This document shows, piece by piece, positions 1 through 5,229 of a stretch of 5,235 bases of DNA; position 1 is the first letter of the stretch; the number at the start of each line of letters is the position of its first letter. The notes beneath the pieces are model-generated. The model did no database searches, had not been told where the DNA came from, and was given only the letters and a program-made list of their open reading frames with translations. A program made the position numbers and the translations under genes. The stretch is from an uncultured Paracoccus sp. (GTDB taxonomy: Bacteria > Pseudomonadota > Alphaproteobacteria > Rhodobacterales > Rhodobacteraceae): the NCBI GenBank assembly GCA_937859005.1, contig CALLYR010000076.1, forward strand, positions 1 through 5,235, in the 5' to 3' direction.

Positions 1-882
1 TTTGTCGCCATTCTGGCCGACGATGCGACGACGCTGGCCCTGGCCGACCGGGCCGGGGAACGCGCGCTGATCCTGAATGCGGGGGCGCGGGGCGACAGCT
101 TGCGCGGGGCCGACTGCCGCGCCAATGTCGTCCATGTCGCCCCGGCCCATGCGATGCTGGCCGACGGGCTGGCGCAGTTCCTGATGTGGAAGAAATGGCC
201 GCGCTGGTTCCTCGTCTCGGGCAGCCACCCCGAGGATCAGGCGCTGGCTGCCGCCTATCGCCGCGCGGCGGAAAAGTTCGGCGCCAAGATCGTCGAGGAG
301 CGTGTCTATGAAGATACCGGCGGCGCCCGCCGCACCGATTCCGGCCATGTGCAGGTGCAGGCGCAGATGCCGGTCTTCACCCAGCGGGTGCGCGACCACG
401 ACATGCTGATCGCCGCCGACGAGGCGGGCATCTTTGCGGGCTATCTTCCCTATCAGACATGGGAGCCGCGGCCCGTTGCCGGTTCCGCGGGGCTGGTCCC
501 GCGCAGCTGGCATCCGGCGATGGAGGCCTGGGGCGCGTCCCAGTTCCAGAACCGCTTTGAACGGCTGGCGAACCGCCCCATGCGCGACGAGGATTACCAG
601 ACCTGGCTTGCCCTGCGCATCCTGGGCGAGGCCGCGACCCGCGCGCGGACCGCCGACCCCGCGGCGCTGCGCGCGGCGATCCTTGCGCCGGACTTCGAGG
701 TGGCGGGCTTCAAGGGCCAGAAGCTGACGATCCGCGACTGGGACCACCAGTTGCGCCAGCCGGTCCTGCTGACCACCGACCTGCTGCTGACCAGCGTCAG
801 CCCACAGGACCAGTATCTGCACCAGACATCCGCGCTGGACACGCTGGGCTTCGACCGTCCAGAGTCCACCTGTAAATTCTGA
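1..882 (+). CDS. ABC transporter periplasmic substrate-binding protein, PQQ-alcohol dehydrogenase-associated type (5' end missing)
   Basis: The frame is open from base 1 (codon TTT) to TGA at 880-882, giving 293 residues with no start codon or signal peptide in view. The family is usually around 350-400 residues, so roughly the first 60-100 should lie left of the window. An in-frame TTG at 100 is not a credible start, because homologous-looking sequence continues upstream of it. The protein looks like a type I periplasmic binding fold: a strand-turn segment ILNAGA near residue 24, a WPRWFLVSGS strand near residue 66, then an alternating helix/strand lobe with AADEAGIF near residue 139. It has a cysteine at residue 39 (GADCR) and another third from the C-terminus (STCKF), which could pair. 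I recognise the pattern of the binding subunit linked to PQQ-dependent alcohol dehydrogenase clusters (TIGR03863-like). It should bind a ligand in the periplasm for the ATPase and permease encoded at 2437-3965. The ligand cannot be read from sequence. Family confidence is good; substrate is unknown. Confidence 0.85.
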   Translation, partial: FVAILADDATTLALADRAGERALILNAGARGDSLRGADCRANVVHVAPAHAMLADGLAQFLMWKKWPRWFLVSGSHPEDQALAAAYRRAAEKFGAKIVEERVYEDTGGARRTDSGHVQVQAQMPVFTQRVRDHDMLIAADEAGIFAGYLPYQTWEPRPVAGSAGLVPRSWHPAMEAWGASQFQNRFERLANRPMRDEDYQTWLALRILGEAATRARTADPAALRAAILAPDFEVAGFKGQKLTIRDWDHQLRQPVLLTTDLLLTSVSPQDQYLHQTSALDTLGFDRPESTCKF

Positions 883-886
883 GGGA
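881..886 (+). promoter_or_regulatory. ribosome binding site of the beta-propeller gene
   Basis: GAGGGA begins inside the TGA stop codon of the upstream gene. Its GAGG core lies 5 bases before the ATG at 890. This supports that start, and the 7-base gene spacing indicates a shared transcript. Confidence 0.65.
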
Positions 887-889
887 TAG

Positions 890-1846
890 ATGAGAACCGC
901 GCTGATCCTGCTGCTGGCCACTGCCGCGCCCGCATTCGCCAACCGCGTCTATGTCACCAACGAAAAGGGCAACGACGTCACCGTGATCGACGGCGGCACG
1001 CTGGAGGTGCTGGGCCATTATCCCGTGGGCACCCGCCCGCGCGGCATCGCCATCTCGCCCGACGGGAAGGAACTGTATGTCTGCGCCTCGGACGACGATC
1101 TGGTGCGCGTCTTCGACCCCGAGACGATGCAGGAAACCCATACCCTGCCGTCCGGTCCCGACCCGGAGCTGTTCGTGCTGCATCCCTCGGGCAACCCCCT
1201 CTATATCGCGAACGAGGACGACAATCTGGTGACGGTCGTGGACACGCAGACCCACCAGATGCTGGCGGAAATCCCCGTGGGGGTCGAACCCGAAGGGATG
1301 GCGGTCAGCCCTGATGGCAAGACCGTCATCAACACCTCGGAAACGACGAATATGGCGCATTTCATCGACAGCGCCAGTTACCAGATCACGGCAAACGTGC
1401 TGGTCGATCAGCGGCCCCGGTTCGCCGAATTCACCAGCGACGGGACGCGGCTGTTCGTCAGCGCCGAAATCGGCGGCACGGTCAGCGTGATCGACCCGGC
1501 CACGCAGGAGATCGTGAAGAAGATCGGCTTCCAGATCCCCGGCGTCCTGCCCGAGGCGATCCAGCCCGTGGGCGTGCGCGCGACCCGCGACGGTTCCCGC
1601 GTCTTCGTTGCGCTGGGGCCGGCGAACCGGGTGGCGATGATCGACGGCGCGACGCTGGAGGTCGTGGACTATATCCTCGTCGGCCAGCGGGTCTGGCAGA
1701 TGGCCTTCACGCCCGACGAGAAATACCTGTTCACCACCAATGGCAATTCCAACGACGTGACGGTGATCGACGTGGCATCCGCCCGCGCGGTCAAGTCGAT
1801 CCCCGTGGGCCAGCAGCCCTGGGGCGTCGTGGTGGCGCCGGACTGA
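890..1846 (+). CDS. secreted YVTN-type seven-bladed beta-propeller protein, PQQ-dependent catabolism-associated
   Basis: The 318-residue product starts with a short signal peptide (residues 1-17, hydrophobic core LILLLATAAP, cleavage after AFA). The mature part divides cleanly into seven repeats of about 42 residues, starting near residues 18, 61, 103, 145, 187, 237 and 279. Each has the pattern (Y/F)V..N..DVTVID..T.E....PVG..P.G.A.SPDG, the hallmark of YVTN/NHL-like propellers. Blade 4 is degenerate (its VTVID position reads MAHFID). Blade 5 carries an insertion of about 8 residues around 213-225 (PGVLPEAI). The whole protein is propeller with no added catalytic domain. It matches my knowledge of the beta-propeller family encoded beside PQQ-dependent dehydrogenases and their ABC transporter (TIGR03866-like). 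A periplasmic scaffold, or a cofactor- or metal-binding partner of the transporter or dehydrogenase, is likely; no enzymatic role is evident. It lies 7 bases after the binding-protein gene and 21 bases before the next. Confidence 0.9.
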   Translation: MRTALILLLATAAPAFANRVYVTNEKGNDVTVIDGGTLEVLGHYPVGTRPRGIAISPDGKELYVCASDDDLVRVFDPETMQETHTLPSGPDPELFVLHPSGNPLYIANEDDNLVTVVDTQTHQMLAEIPVGVEPEGMAVSPDGKTVINTSETTNMAHFIDSASYQITANVLVDQRPRFAEFTSDGTRLFVSAEIGGTVSVIDPATQEIVKKIGFQIPGVLPEAIQPVGVRATRDGSRVFVALGPANRVAMIDGATLEVVDYILVGQRVWQMAFTPDEKYLFTTNGNSNDVTVIDVASARAVKSIPVGQQPWGVVVAPD

Positions 1847-1853
1847 CAAGGAC

Positions 1854-1860
1854 GAGGGGG
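1854..1860 (+). promoter_or_regulatory. ribosome binding site of the acidic exported protein gene
   Basis: GAGGGGG lies 7 bases before the ATG at 1868. A second in-frame ATG follows at 1871, but the spacing fits the first slightly better. Either start yields the same signal peptide apart from one Met. Confidence 0.6.
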
Positions 1861-1867
1861 AAAGACG

Positions 1868-2440
1868 ATGATGACCAGACTTCTGACCGCGGCATTCCTG
1901 GCTGTGGCGCTGACTGCGCCCGTGGCGGCGCAGACCCCGGCGACTCCGGTCCCGGCCGACAGCGCCGCGCCCGCGGATGCGGCCTCCCCCGCGCCCGAGG
2001 GCGAGGATGACGACGATGACGAGGGCGGCGGGCAGGCGGCACCGGCTGCGGCCAGCGCGGTCGAGCATCATGACTACGGCCCCTCGGGCATCATGACCCG
2101 GTCGAATCGCGAGGATCTGGCGCCGCTGACGCTGGCCTCGGGCAAGCCGGTGGCGGCCGAGGAATATTCGCTGCAGTCGGGCGGCTATTACCGCCTCAGG
2201 ATCGAGGCGGACGGCAGCCAGGAACTGGCGCTGTCGGGCGGCGACTTCTTCCGCGCCGTCTGGGTCAACGAGATCATCGTCAACGACATCGAGATCCGTC
2301 CCATGGGCGTCCATTCGATCGAGTTCGACGCCGCGGGCGAAGCCGAGATCAGCTTTGTCGCCATCGTTCCGGGGCGCCATACGATGTCGGTGCCGGGAAG
2401 CCGCGGCGAAAGCCAGCAGGCGGTGTTCAACATCCGATGA
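1868..2440 (+). CDS. exported protein of unknown function with poly-Asp stretch
   Basis: This 190-residue protein has a clear signal peptide (MMTR, hydrophobic core LLTAAFLAVALTAPVA, probable cleavage at AAQ near residue 21). A disordered Ala/Pro/Thr-rich linker follows to about residue 65. Inside it lies a run of acidic residues 44-52 (EGEDDDDDE), followed by a Gly/Ala stretch and an HHD at 67-69. Residues about 72-190 look like a compact beta-rich domain with strands such as YYRLRIEA, AVWVNEIIVND and EISFVAIV, then PGRHTMSVPG and a final strand AVFNIR. The end resembles a cupredoxin-like fold, but there is no cysteine anywhere, so a type 1 copper site is excluded. I do not recognise a named family. 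The position between the propeller and ATPase genes, and the ATGA overlap (2437-2440) with the ATPase, show it belongs to the transport operon. The acidic run could bind hard cations such as Ca2+ or lanthanides; that is inference. Confidence 0.85.
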   Translation: MMTRLLTAAFLAVALTAPVAAQTPATPVPADSAAPADAASPAPEGEDDDDDEGGGQAAPAAASAVEHHDYGPSGIMTRSNREDLAPLTLASGKPVAAEEYSLQSGGYYRLRIEADGSQELALSGGDFFRAVWVNEIIVNDIEIRPMGVHSIEFDAAGEAEISFVAIVPGRHTMSVPGSRGESQQAVFNIR

Positions 2441-3171
2441 CCGACACGCCCGCCCTGCGGATTGCCCATGTCAGCCACCGCTTCGGCAGCGTCACCGCGC
2501 TGGACGACGTGTCGCTGACCGTCCCGCGGGGCGGGTTTACCGCGCTTCTGGGCGTGAACGGGGCGGGCAAGACCACGCTGTTCTCGCTGGTCACGCGGCT
2601 TTACGCCAACCGTTCCGGCGTGATCGAGGTTGCGGGCTTTGACCTGCGCCGCCAGCCCTCGCAGGCGCTGCGGCGGCTGGGCGTGGTGTTCCAGTCCCGC
2701 GCCTTGGACGCCGATCTGACGGTGGAACAGAACCTGATGTATCATGCGGCGCTGCACGGCATCCCCCGCGCGCAGGCCCGCCCGCGTCTGGCCGAGGTGC
2801 TGGCGCAGGTCGATCTGGCCGACCGCAGGGCTGCGAAGGTCGCGGCGCTGTCGGGGGGCCAGATGCGCCGAGCCGAGATCGCCCGCGCCCTGATCCACCG
2901 GCCCGAGGTGCTGCTGCTGGACGAGCCGACCGTGGGCCTCGACGTGAAATCGCGGGCCGAGGTGCTGGCCCTGACCCGGCGGCTGATCGCGGATCAGGGC
3001 GTGTCGGCGCTGTGGGCCACCCATATCCTGGACGAGATCGGACCCGCCGATGACCTGGTCATCCTGCACCGCGGCCGGGTGTTGCGGGCGGGGCCGGCGC
3101 AGGCCATCGCAGCCGAGGCGGGGGGAGACCTGACGCGGGCCTTCCTTGCGCTGACCGGGGCGGCGGCATGA
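2437..3171 (+). CDS. ABC transporter ATP-binding protein, PQQ-alcohol dehydrogenase-associated type
   Basis: The product is a complete 244-residue cytoplasmic nucleotide-binding subunit with every catalytic motif in place: Walker A GVNGAGKTT (39-47), Q-loop Gln86 in VFQSR, signature LSGGQ (138-142), Walker B VLLLDEP (158-164) with catalytic Glu163, D-loop GLD (167-169) and switch His196 in ATHILDE. It should hydrolyse ATP to drive the permease encoded immediately downstream, presumably as a homodimer. Its sequence is closest in style to the CcmA/NodI/drug-export branch of ATPases that serve ABC-2 permeases, and to the PQQ-linked alcohol system ATPase (TIGR03864-like; PedA/PedB/PedC is the named Pseudomonas analogue). 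The ATG at 2437 overlaps the previous stop as ATGA. No good Shine-Dalgarno sequence precedes it (nearest AGG is about 17 bases away), so translation is probably coupled. It ends in a second ATGA overlap with the permease. Confidence 0.95.
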   Translation: MTDTPALRIAHVSHRFGSVTALDDVSLTVPRGGFTALLGVNGAGKTTLFSLVTRLYANRSGVIEVAGFDLRRQPSQALRRLGVVFQSRALDADLTVEQNLMYHAALHGIPRAQARPRLAEVLAQVDLADRRAAKVAALSGGQMRRAEIARALIHRPEVLLLDEPTVGLDVKSRAEVLALTRRLIADQGVSALWATHILDEIGPADDLVILHRGRVLRAGPAQAIAAEAGGDLTRAFLALTGAAA

Positions 3172-3965
3172 GCGGCTGGGCCACGGTCTTCGGCGGCATC
3201 GCACGGCGGGAAACCCTGCGCTTCGTCAACCAGCGCGGGCGGTTCCTGTCGGCGCTGGTCCGGCCCTTGGTGTGGCTGTTCATCTTTGCCGCCGGATTCC
3301 GGGCGGTGCTGGGAATGTCGATCACGCCGCCCTATCAGACCTATGTACTGTATGAGGTCTATGTGACCCCCGGCCTCTGCGCGATGATCCAGCTGTTCAA
3401 CGGGATGCAGTCGTCGCTGTCGATGGTCTATGACCGCGAGACGGGGGCGATGCGGACGCTGCTGGTCAGCCCCTGGCCGCGCTGGTTCCTGCTGGGATCC
3501 AAGCTGGTCGCGGGCGTGATCGTATCGATCATCCAGGTCTATGTGTTCCTGGGCATCGCCTGGTTCTGGGACATCCGGCCGCCGCCCTTCGGCTATCTGG
3601 CGGTGCTGCCCGCGCTGGTGCTGGCGGGGCTGATGCTGGGGGCGATGGGGCTGTTCCTGTCCTCGGCGGTCAGGCAGCTGGAGAACTTCGCGGGCGTGAT
3701 GAACTTCGTCATCTTCCCGATGTTCTTCGCATCGAGCGCGCTTTACCCGTTGTGGCGGATGCGGGAATCCTCGGTCCTGCTGCACGACATCTGCGCGGCC
3801 AATCCCTTCACCCATGCGGTGGAACTGATCCGGTTCGCGCTTTATCTTCAGGTCAACTGGCTGTCGCTGGCGGTGGTGCTGGGCTGTCTGGCGCTGTTCT
3901 TCGGCGCGGCGGTGTTCATGTATGACCCGGGCCGGGGCCTGGGCGTTCGCCGCAAGGGGGGATAA
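3168..3965 (+). CDS. ABC-2 type transporter permease, PedC-like
   Basis: The 265-residue inner-membrane protein has about six predicted membrane segments, near residues 27-49, 64-82, 110-133, 143-165, 174-194 and 231-252. An amphipathic N-terminal helix precedes them (ARRETLRFVNQRGRF). The cytoplasmic loop DRETGAMRTLLVSPWPR (89-105) is the ABC-2 coupling region. NPFTHAVELIRFALY near 212-226 is the conserved motif before the last helix, as in NodJ-type permeases. This is the ABC-2 fold, most familiar from exporters, and it matches the permease of PQQ-alcohol ABC systems (TIGR03861-like). It has one membrane domain, so the transporter is probably a homodimer of this subunit with two copies of the ATPase. 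The ATG overlaps the ATPase stop (ATGA, 3168-3171) and no AGG-type ribosome site precedes it, which suggests coupled translation. Direction of transport and substrate cannot be inferred from sequence. Confidence 0.93.
   Translation: MSGWATVFGGIARRETLRFVNQRGRFLSALVRPLVWLFIFAAGFRAVLGMSITPPYQTYVLYEVYVTPGLCAMIQLFNGMQSSLSMVYDRETGAMRTLLVSPWPRWFLLGSKLVAGVIVSIIQVYVFLGIAWFWDIRPPPFGYLAVLPALVLAGLMLGAMGLFLSSAVRQLENFAGVMNFVIFPMFFASSALYPLWRMRESSVLLHDICAANPFTHAVELIRFALYLQVNWLSLAVVLGCLALFFGAAVFMYDPGRGLGVRRKGG
3954..3961 (+). promoter_or_regulatory. ribosome binding site of the exported helical protein gene
   Basis: AAGGGGGG overlaps the last codons of the permease gene and ends 7 bases before the ATG at 3969. 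It confirms that start and ties the gene to the operon, with only 3 bases between stop and start. Confidence 0.6.
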
Positions 3966-3968
3966 GGG

Positions 3969-4565
3969 ATGCGCCTGTTTCTGCTGATCGCCGCGCTGGC
4001 CGCGCCTGTGCCGGGGCTTGCCGCCACGCCCACGCCCGACTGGCCCTGCGTCCAGCCGCGCCAGCCGCATCTGTCGCTGGGGCAGGTCTGGGCCGGCCCG
4101 CCGCCCGATGCCGATACTCCGCGGCTTGCCGCCGATCCCGCCATCGCCGCCCTTGCCGACCGGGCCGTGCAGCGCCGCCTGCCCGTCGAGGAGGCCGAGG
4201 CCGCCATCGCCGATTTCGCGGCCGGCGCCTCTGACGCGCAACTGACCGCGCTGATGCAGGCGGTGTTCGACCGGATCGACAGCCACCGCACCCGGCTGCT
4301 CGACGGCATTGCACGCTATGGCCGCAAGCAGGTGGATCTGGCGGCGCAGGTCGAATCGCGGCGCCAGCGCATGGCGGAACTGGAAAAGGCCCCCTGGCCC
4401 GATTTCGACGCCATCGACCGCGAGGAAGCCGCGCTGGACATGGAAACCCGCGTCTTCACCGACCGCCAGCAAAGCCTGACCTATGTCTGCGAAACGCCGG
4501 TGATCCTGGAACAGCGGCTGTTCGCGCTGGGGCGGGCGATCGCGGGCCATCTTGGGACGCAATGA
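3969..4565 (+). CDS. exported conserved-looking helical protein of unknown function
   Basis: The 198-residue product has a signal peptide (MRLFLLIAALAAPVPGLAA, cleavage near residue 19). A short conserved-looking N-terminal segment follows, with DWPC at 24-27 and VWAGPP at 40-45. The rest (about 55-198) is strongly helical and charged, for example RAVQRRLPVEEAEAAIADF and ESRRQRMAELEK. Probable long amphipathic or coiled-coil helices lie around 90-140 and 148-170. There are only two mature cysteines, Cys27 and Cys174 (TYVCETP), which could form a disulfide tying the N-terminal segment to the last helices. I recall proteins with a WPC plus VWxGP segment beside PQQ-linked ABC genes, but I cannot name the family. 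It starts 3 bases after the permease stop, so it is most likely an accessory subunit of this transport system acting in the periplasm. Function is unknown. Confidence 0.85.
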   Translation: MRLFLLIAALAAPVPGLAATPTPDWPCVQPRQPHLSLGQVWAGPPPDADTPRLAADPAIAALADRAVQRRLPVEEAEAAIADFAAGASDAQLTALMQAVFDRIDSHRTRLLDGIARYGRKQVDLAAQVESRRQRMAELEKAPWPDFDAIDREEAALDMETRVFTDRQQSLTYVCETPVILEQRLFALGRAIAGHLGTQ

Positions 4566-4574
4566 CGGCCGGGG

Positions 4575-4603
4575 GTGACGCAGGGAACCGGGGGCGCTAG
4601 ACT
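4575..4603 (+). promoter_or_regulatory. candidate sigma70-like promoter before the Ala/Pro-rich protein gene
   Basis: GTGACG (4575-4580) and TAGACT (4598-4603) each match 4 of 6 consensus positions and are separated by exactly 17 bases. The site lies in the only intergenic gap of the window (4566-4635). It would start transcription near 4610, leaving a leader of about 25 bases. In such GC-rich DNA a chance match is possible, and readthrough from the upstream operon is an alternative. Confidence 0.35.
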
Positions 4604-4606
4604 TCG

Positions 4607-4618
4607 GTTCGGTCGAAC
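4607..4618 (+). repeat. short inverted repeat GTTCG-GT-CGAAC, possible operator
   Basis: Two perfect 5-base arms are separated by 2 bases. They fall about where transcription from the candidate promoter would begin, a position typical for repressor sites. TTCGG is also directly repeated at 4603-4612. The arms are short, so this could be chance. There is no T-run after it, so it is not a rho-independent terminator. Confidence 0.3.
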
Positions 4619-4624
4619 ATGACC

Positions 4625-4628
4625 GGGA
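4625..4628 (+). promoter_or_regulatory. weak ribosome binding site deciding the start at 4636
   Basis: GGGA lies 7 bases before the ATG at 4636. A second in-frame ATG at 4651 would give a more typical signal peptide beginning MRKTL, but it is preceded only by GAAAG at 8 bases. The choice between the two starts is open. Confidence 0.35.
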
Positions 4629-4635
4629 TCGCCAG

Positions 4636-5217
4636 ATGAAAGCCAGCCCGATGCGCAAGACCCTGACCTGCCTGTTCCTGACCTGTATCCTGACTGCCGC
4701 CCCTGCGCTGGCGCAGACGGCGACCACGGTTCCGCCGGCGGAACCCGGCGCCATGGCCGGGACTGCTCCTGCCGCCGGTGCCGATGCGCCCGCGGACGGC
4801 ACGGCCCCCGCCGATCCCCGGACGGGGCAGACCCCGTCGCCCGGAACCGTCATTCCCGATCCCGCCCAGATGGAGCCGGAACAGACCCCGCTGCCGCAGA
4901 CCACCCAGCAGGCGCTGCAGGCCCCCGGCAGCGCCCCGGCAGAGGGCGCCGCGCCCGTCCCTGACGCGGCCGCGCAGACGCCGCCGTCGAACCAGTCCAC
5001 CGCGGGGGCTGCGAACAACGGCAGCGCGGGCGTGGCCACGGCCGCGACCCCGTCGGACAAGGGTGTGCCGGACGGCACCGCGCCGGGCAATTCGGGTTCC
5101 ACCGGGTTCACGGGCGGCCTGGGCGGGTCGATGATCGGGACCAACCCTTCGGGCGCGGTGCCGGAATCCAGGACCTGGCAGCCGCCGACCGCGCGCGGGC
5201 TCGACCTGCGTGGTTGA
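4636..5217 (+). CDS. secreted Ala/Pro/Thr/Gly-rich low-complexity protein of unknown function
   Basis: The product is 193 residues, or 188 if the ATG at 4651 is used. It begins with a clear signal peptide (hydrophobic core LTCLFLTCILTAAPALA, cleavage at ALA-QT after residue 26). Residues 27-150 are low-complexity and probably disordered, rich in Ala, Pro, Thr, Gly and Gln with scattered Asp/Glu. The C-terminal part changes character: a Gly-rich segment FTGGLGGSMIG (158-168) and then PESRTWQPPTARGLDLRG, which contains the only Trp and looks like a recognisable tail. There is no membrane anchor after the signal peptide and no lipobox. Signal peptide, codon use and G/C third positions match the neighbouring genes, so I think it is real despite the simple composition. 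It lies 70 bases after the operon-like block and may have its own promoter. I do not recognise a family; a periplasmic spacer or partner-binding protein is a guess. Confidence 0.7.
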   Translation: MKASPMRKTLTCLFLTCILTAAPALAQTATTVPPAEPGAMAGTAPAAGADAPADGTAPADPRTGQTPSPGTVIPDPAQMEPEQTPLPQTTQQALQAPGSAPAEGAAPVPDAAAQTPPSNQSTAGAANNGSAGVATAATPSDKGVPDGTAPGNSGSTGFTGGLGGSMIGTNPSGAVPESRTWQPPTARGLDLRG

Positions 5218-5221
5218 TGGC

Positions 5222-5228
5222 GGAGGAG
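5222..5228 (+). promoter_or_regulatory. ribosome binding site at the right edge
   Basis: GGAGGAG is the best Shine-Dalgarno match in the window. It sits just after the stop of the preceding gene and 1 base (3 bases from the GGAGG core) before an ATG at 5230. It implies another + strand gene starting at or just beyond the window edge. Confidence 0.45.
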
Positions 5229-5229
5229 A

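Noticed and set aside
100..102. TTG as the start of the first gene
   Set aside because: The frame is open to base 1 and the upstream residues fit the binding-protein fold. Starting here would leave no signal peptide.
1997..2023. EF-hand or lanmodulin-type metal loop
   Set aside because: The acidic run is a continuous string in an Ala/Pro linker without the DxDxDG spacing or flanking helices of an EF hand.
797..2380. Long open frame on the minus strand (527 codons)
   Set aside because: It mirrors the propeller and exported protein genes. The repeated HAHG/DHRH-like composition is the antisense image of the propeller repeats.
2084..2437. Type 1 copper (cupredoxin) site in the exported protein
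   Set aside because: The protein has no cysteine, so the required ligand set cannot exist; only a fold resemblance is possible.
196..3490. Identical 17-base string at 196-212 and 3474-3490, both encoding WPRWFL
   Set aside because: The two sites lie in unrelated proteins, each in a segment typical for its family. With this codon bias the match is most likely coincidence, not a mobile or regulatory repeat.
4566..4600. Rho-independent terminator after the operon
   Set aside because: The stretch is G-rich, but I see no stable paired arms followed by a T-run.
4669..4686. Lipoprotein lipobox around FLTC in the last full gene
   Set aside because: Thr precedes the Cys, the hydrophobic core continues after it, and a standard ALA-QT cleavage site follows.
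2994..5144. Very long open frame on the minus strand (716 codons)
   Set aside because: It lies opposite four well-supported + strand genes. Its translation is rich in Arg, Pro, His and Gln without domain motifs, as expected from the complement of GC-rich codons.
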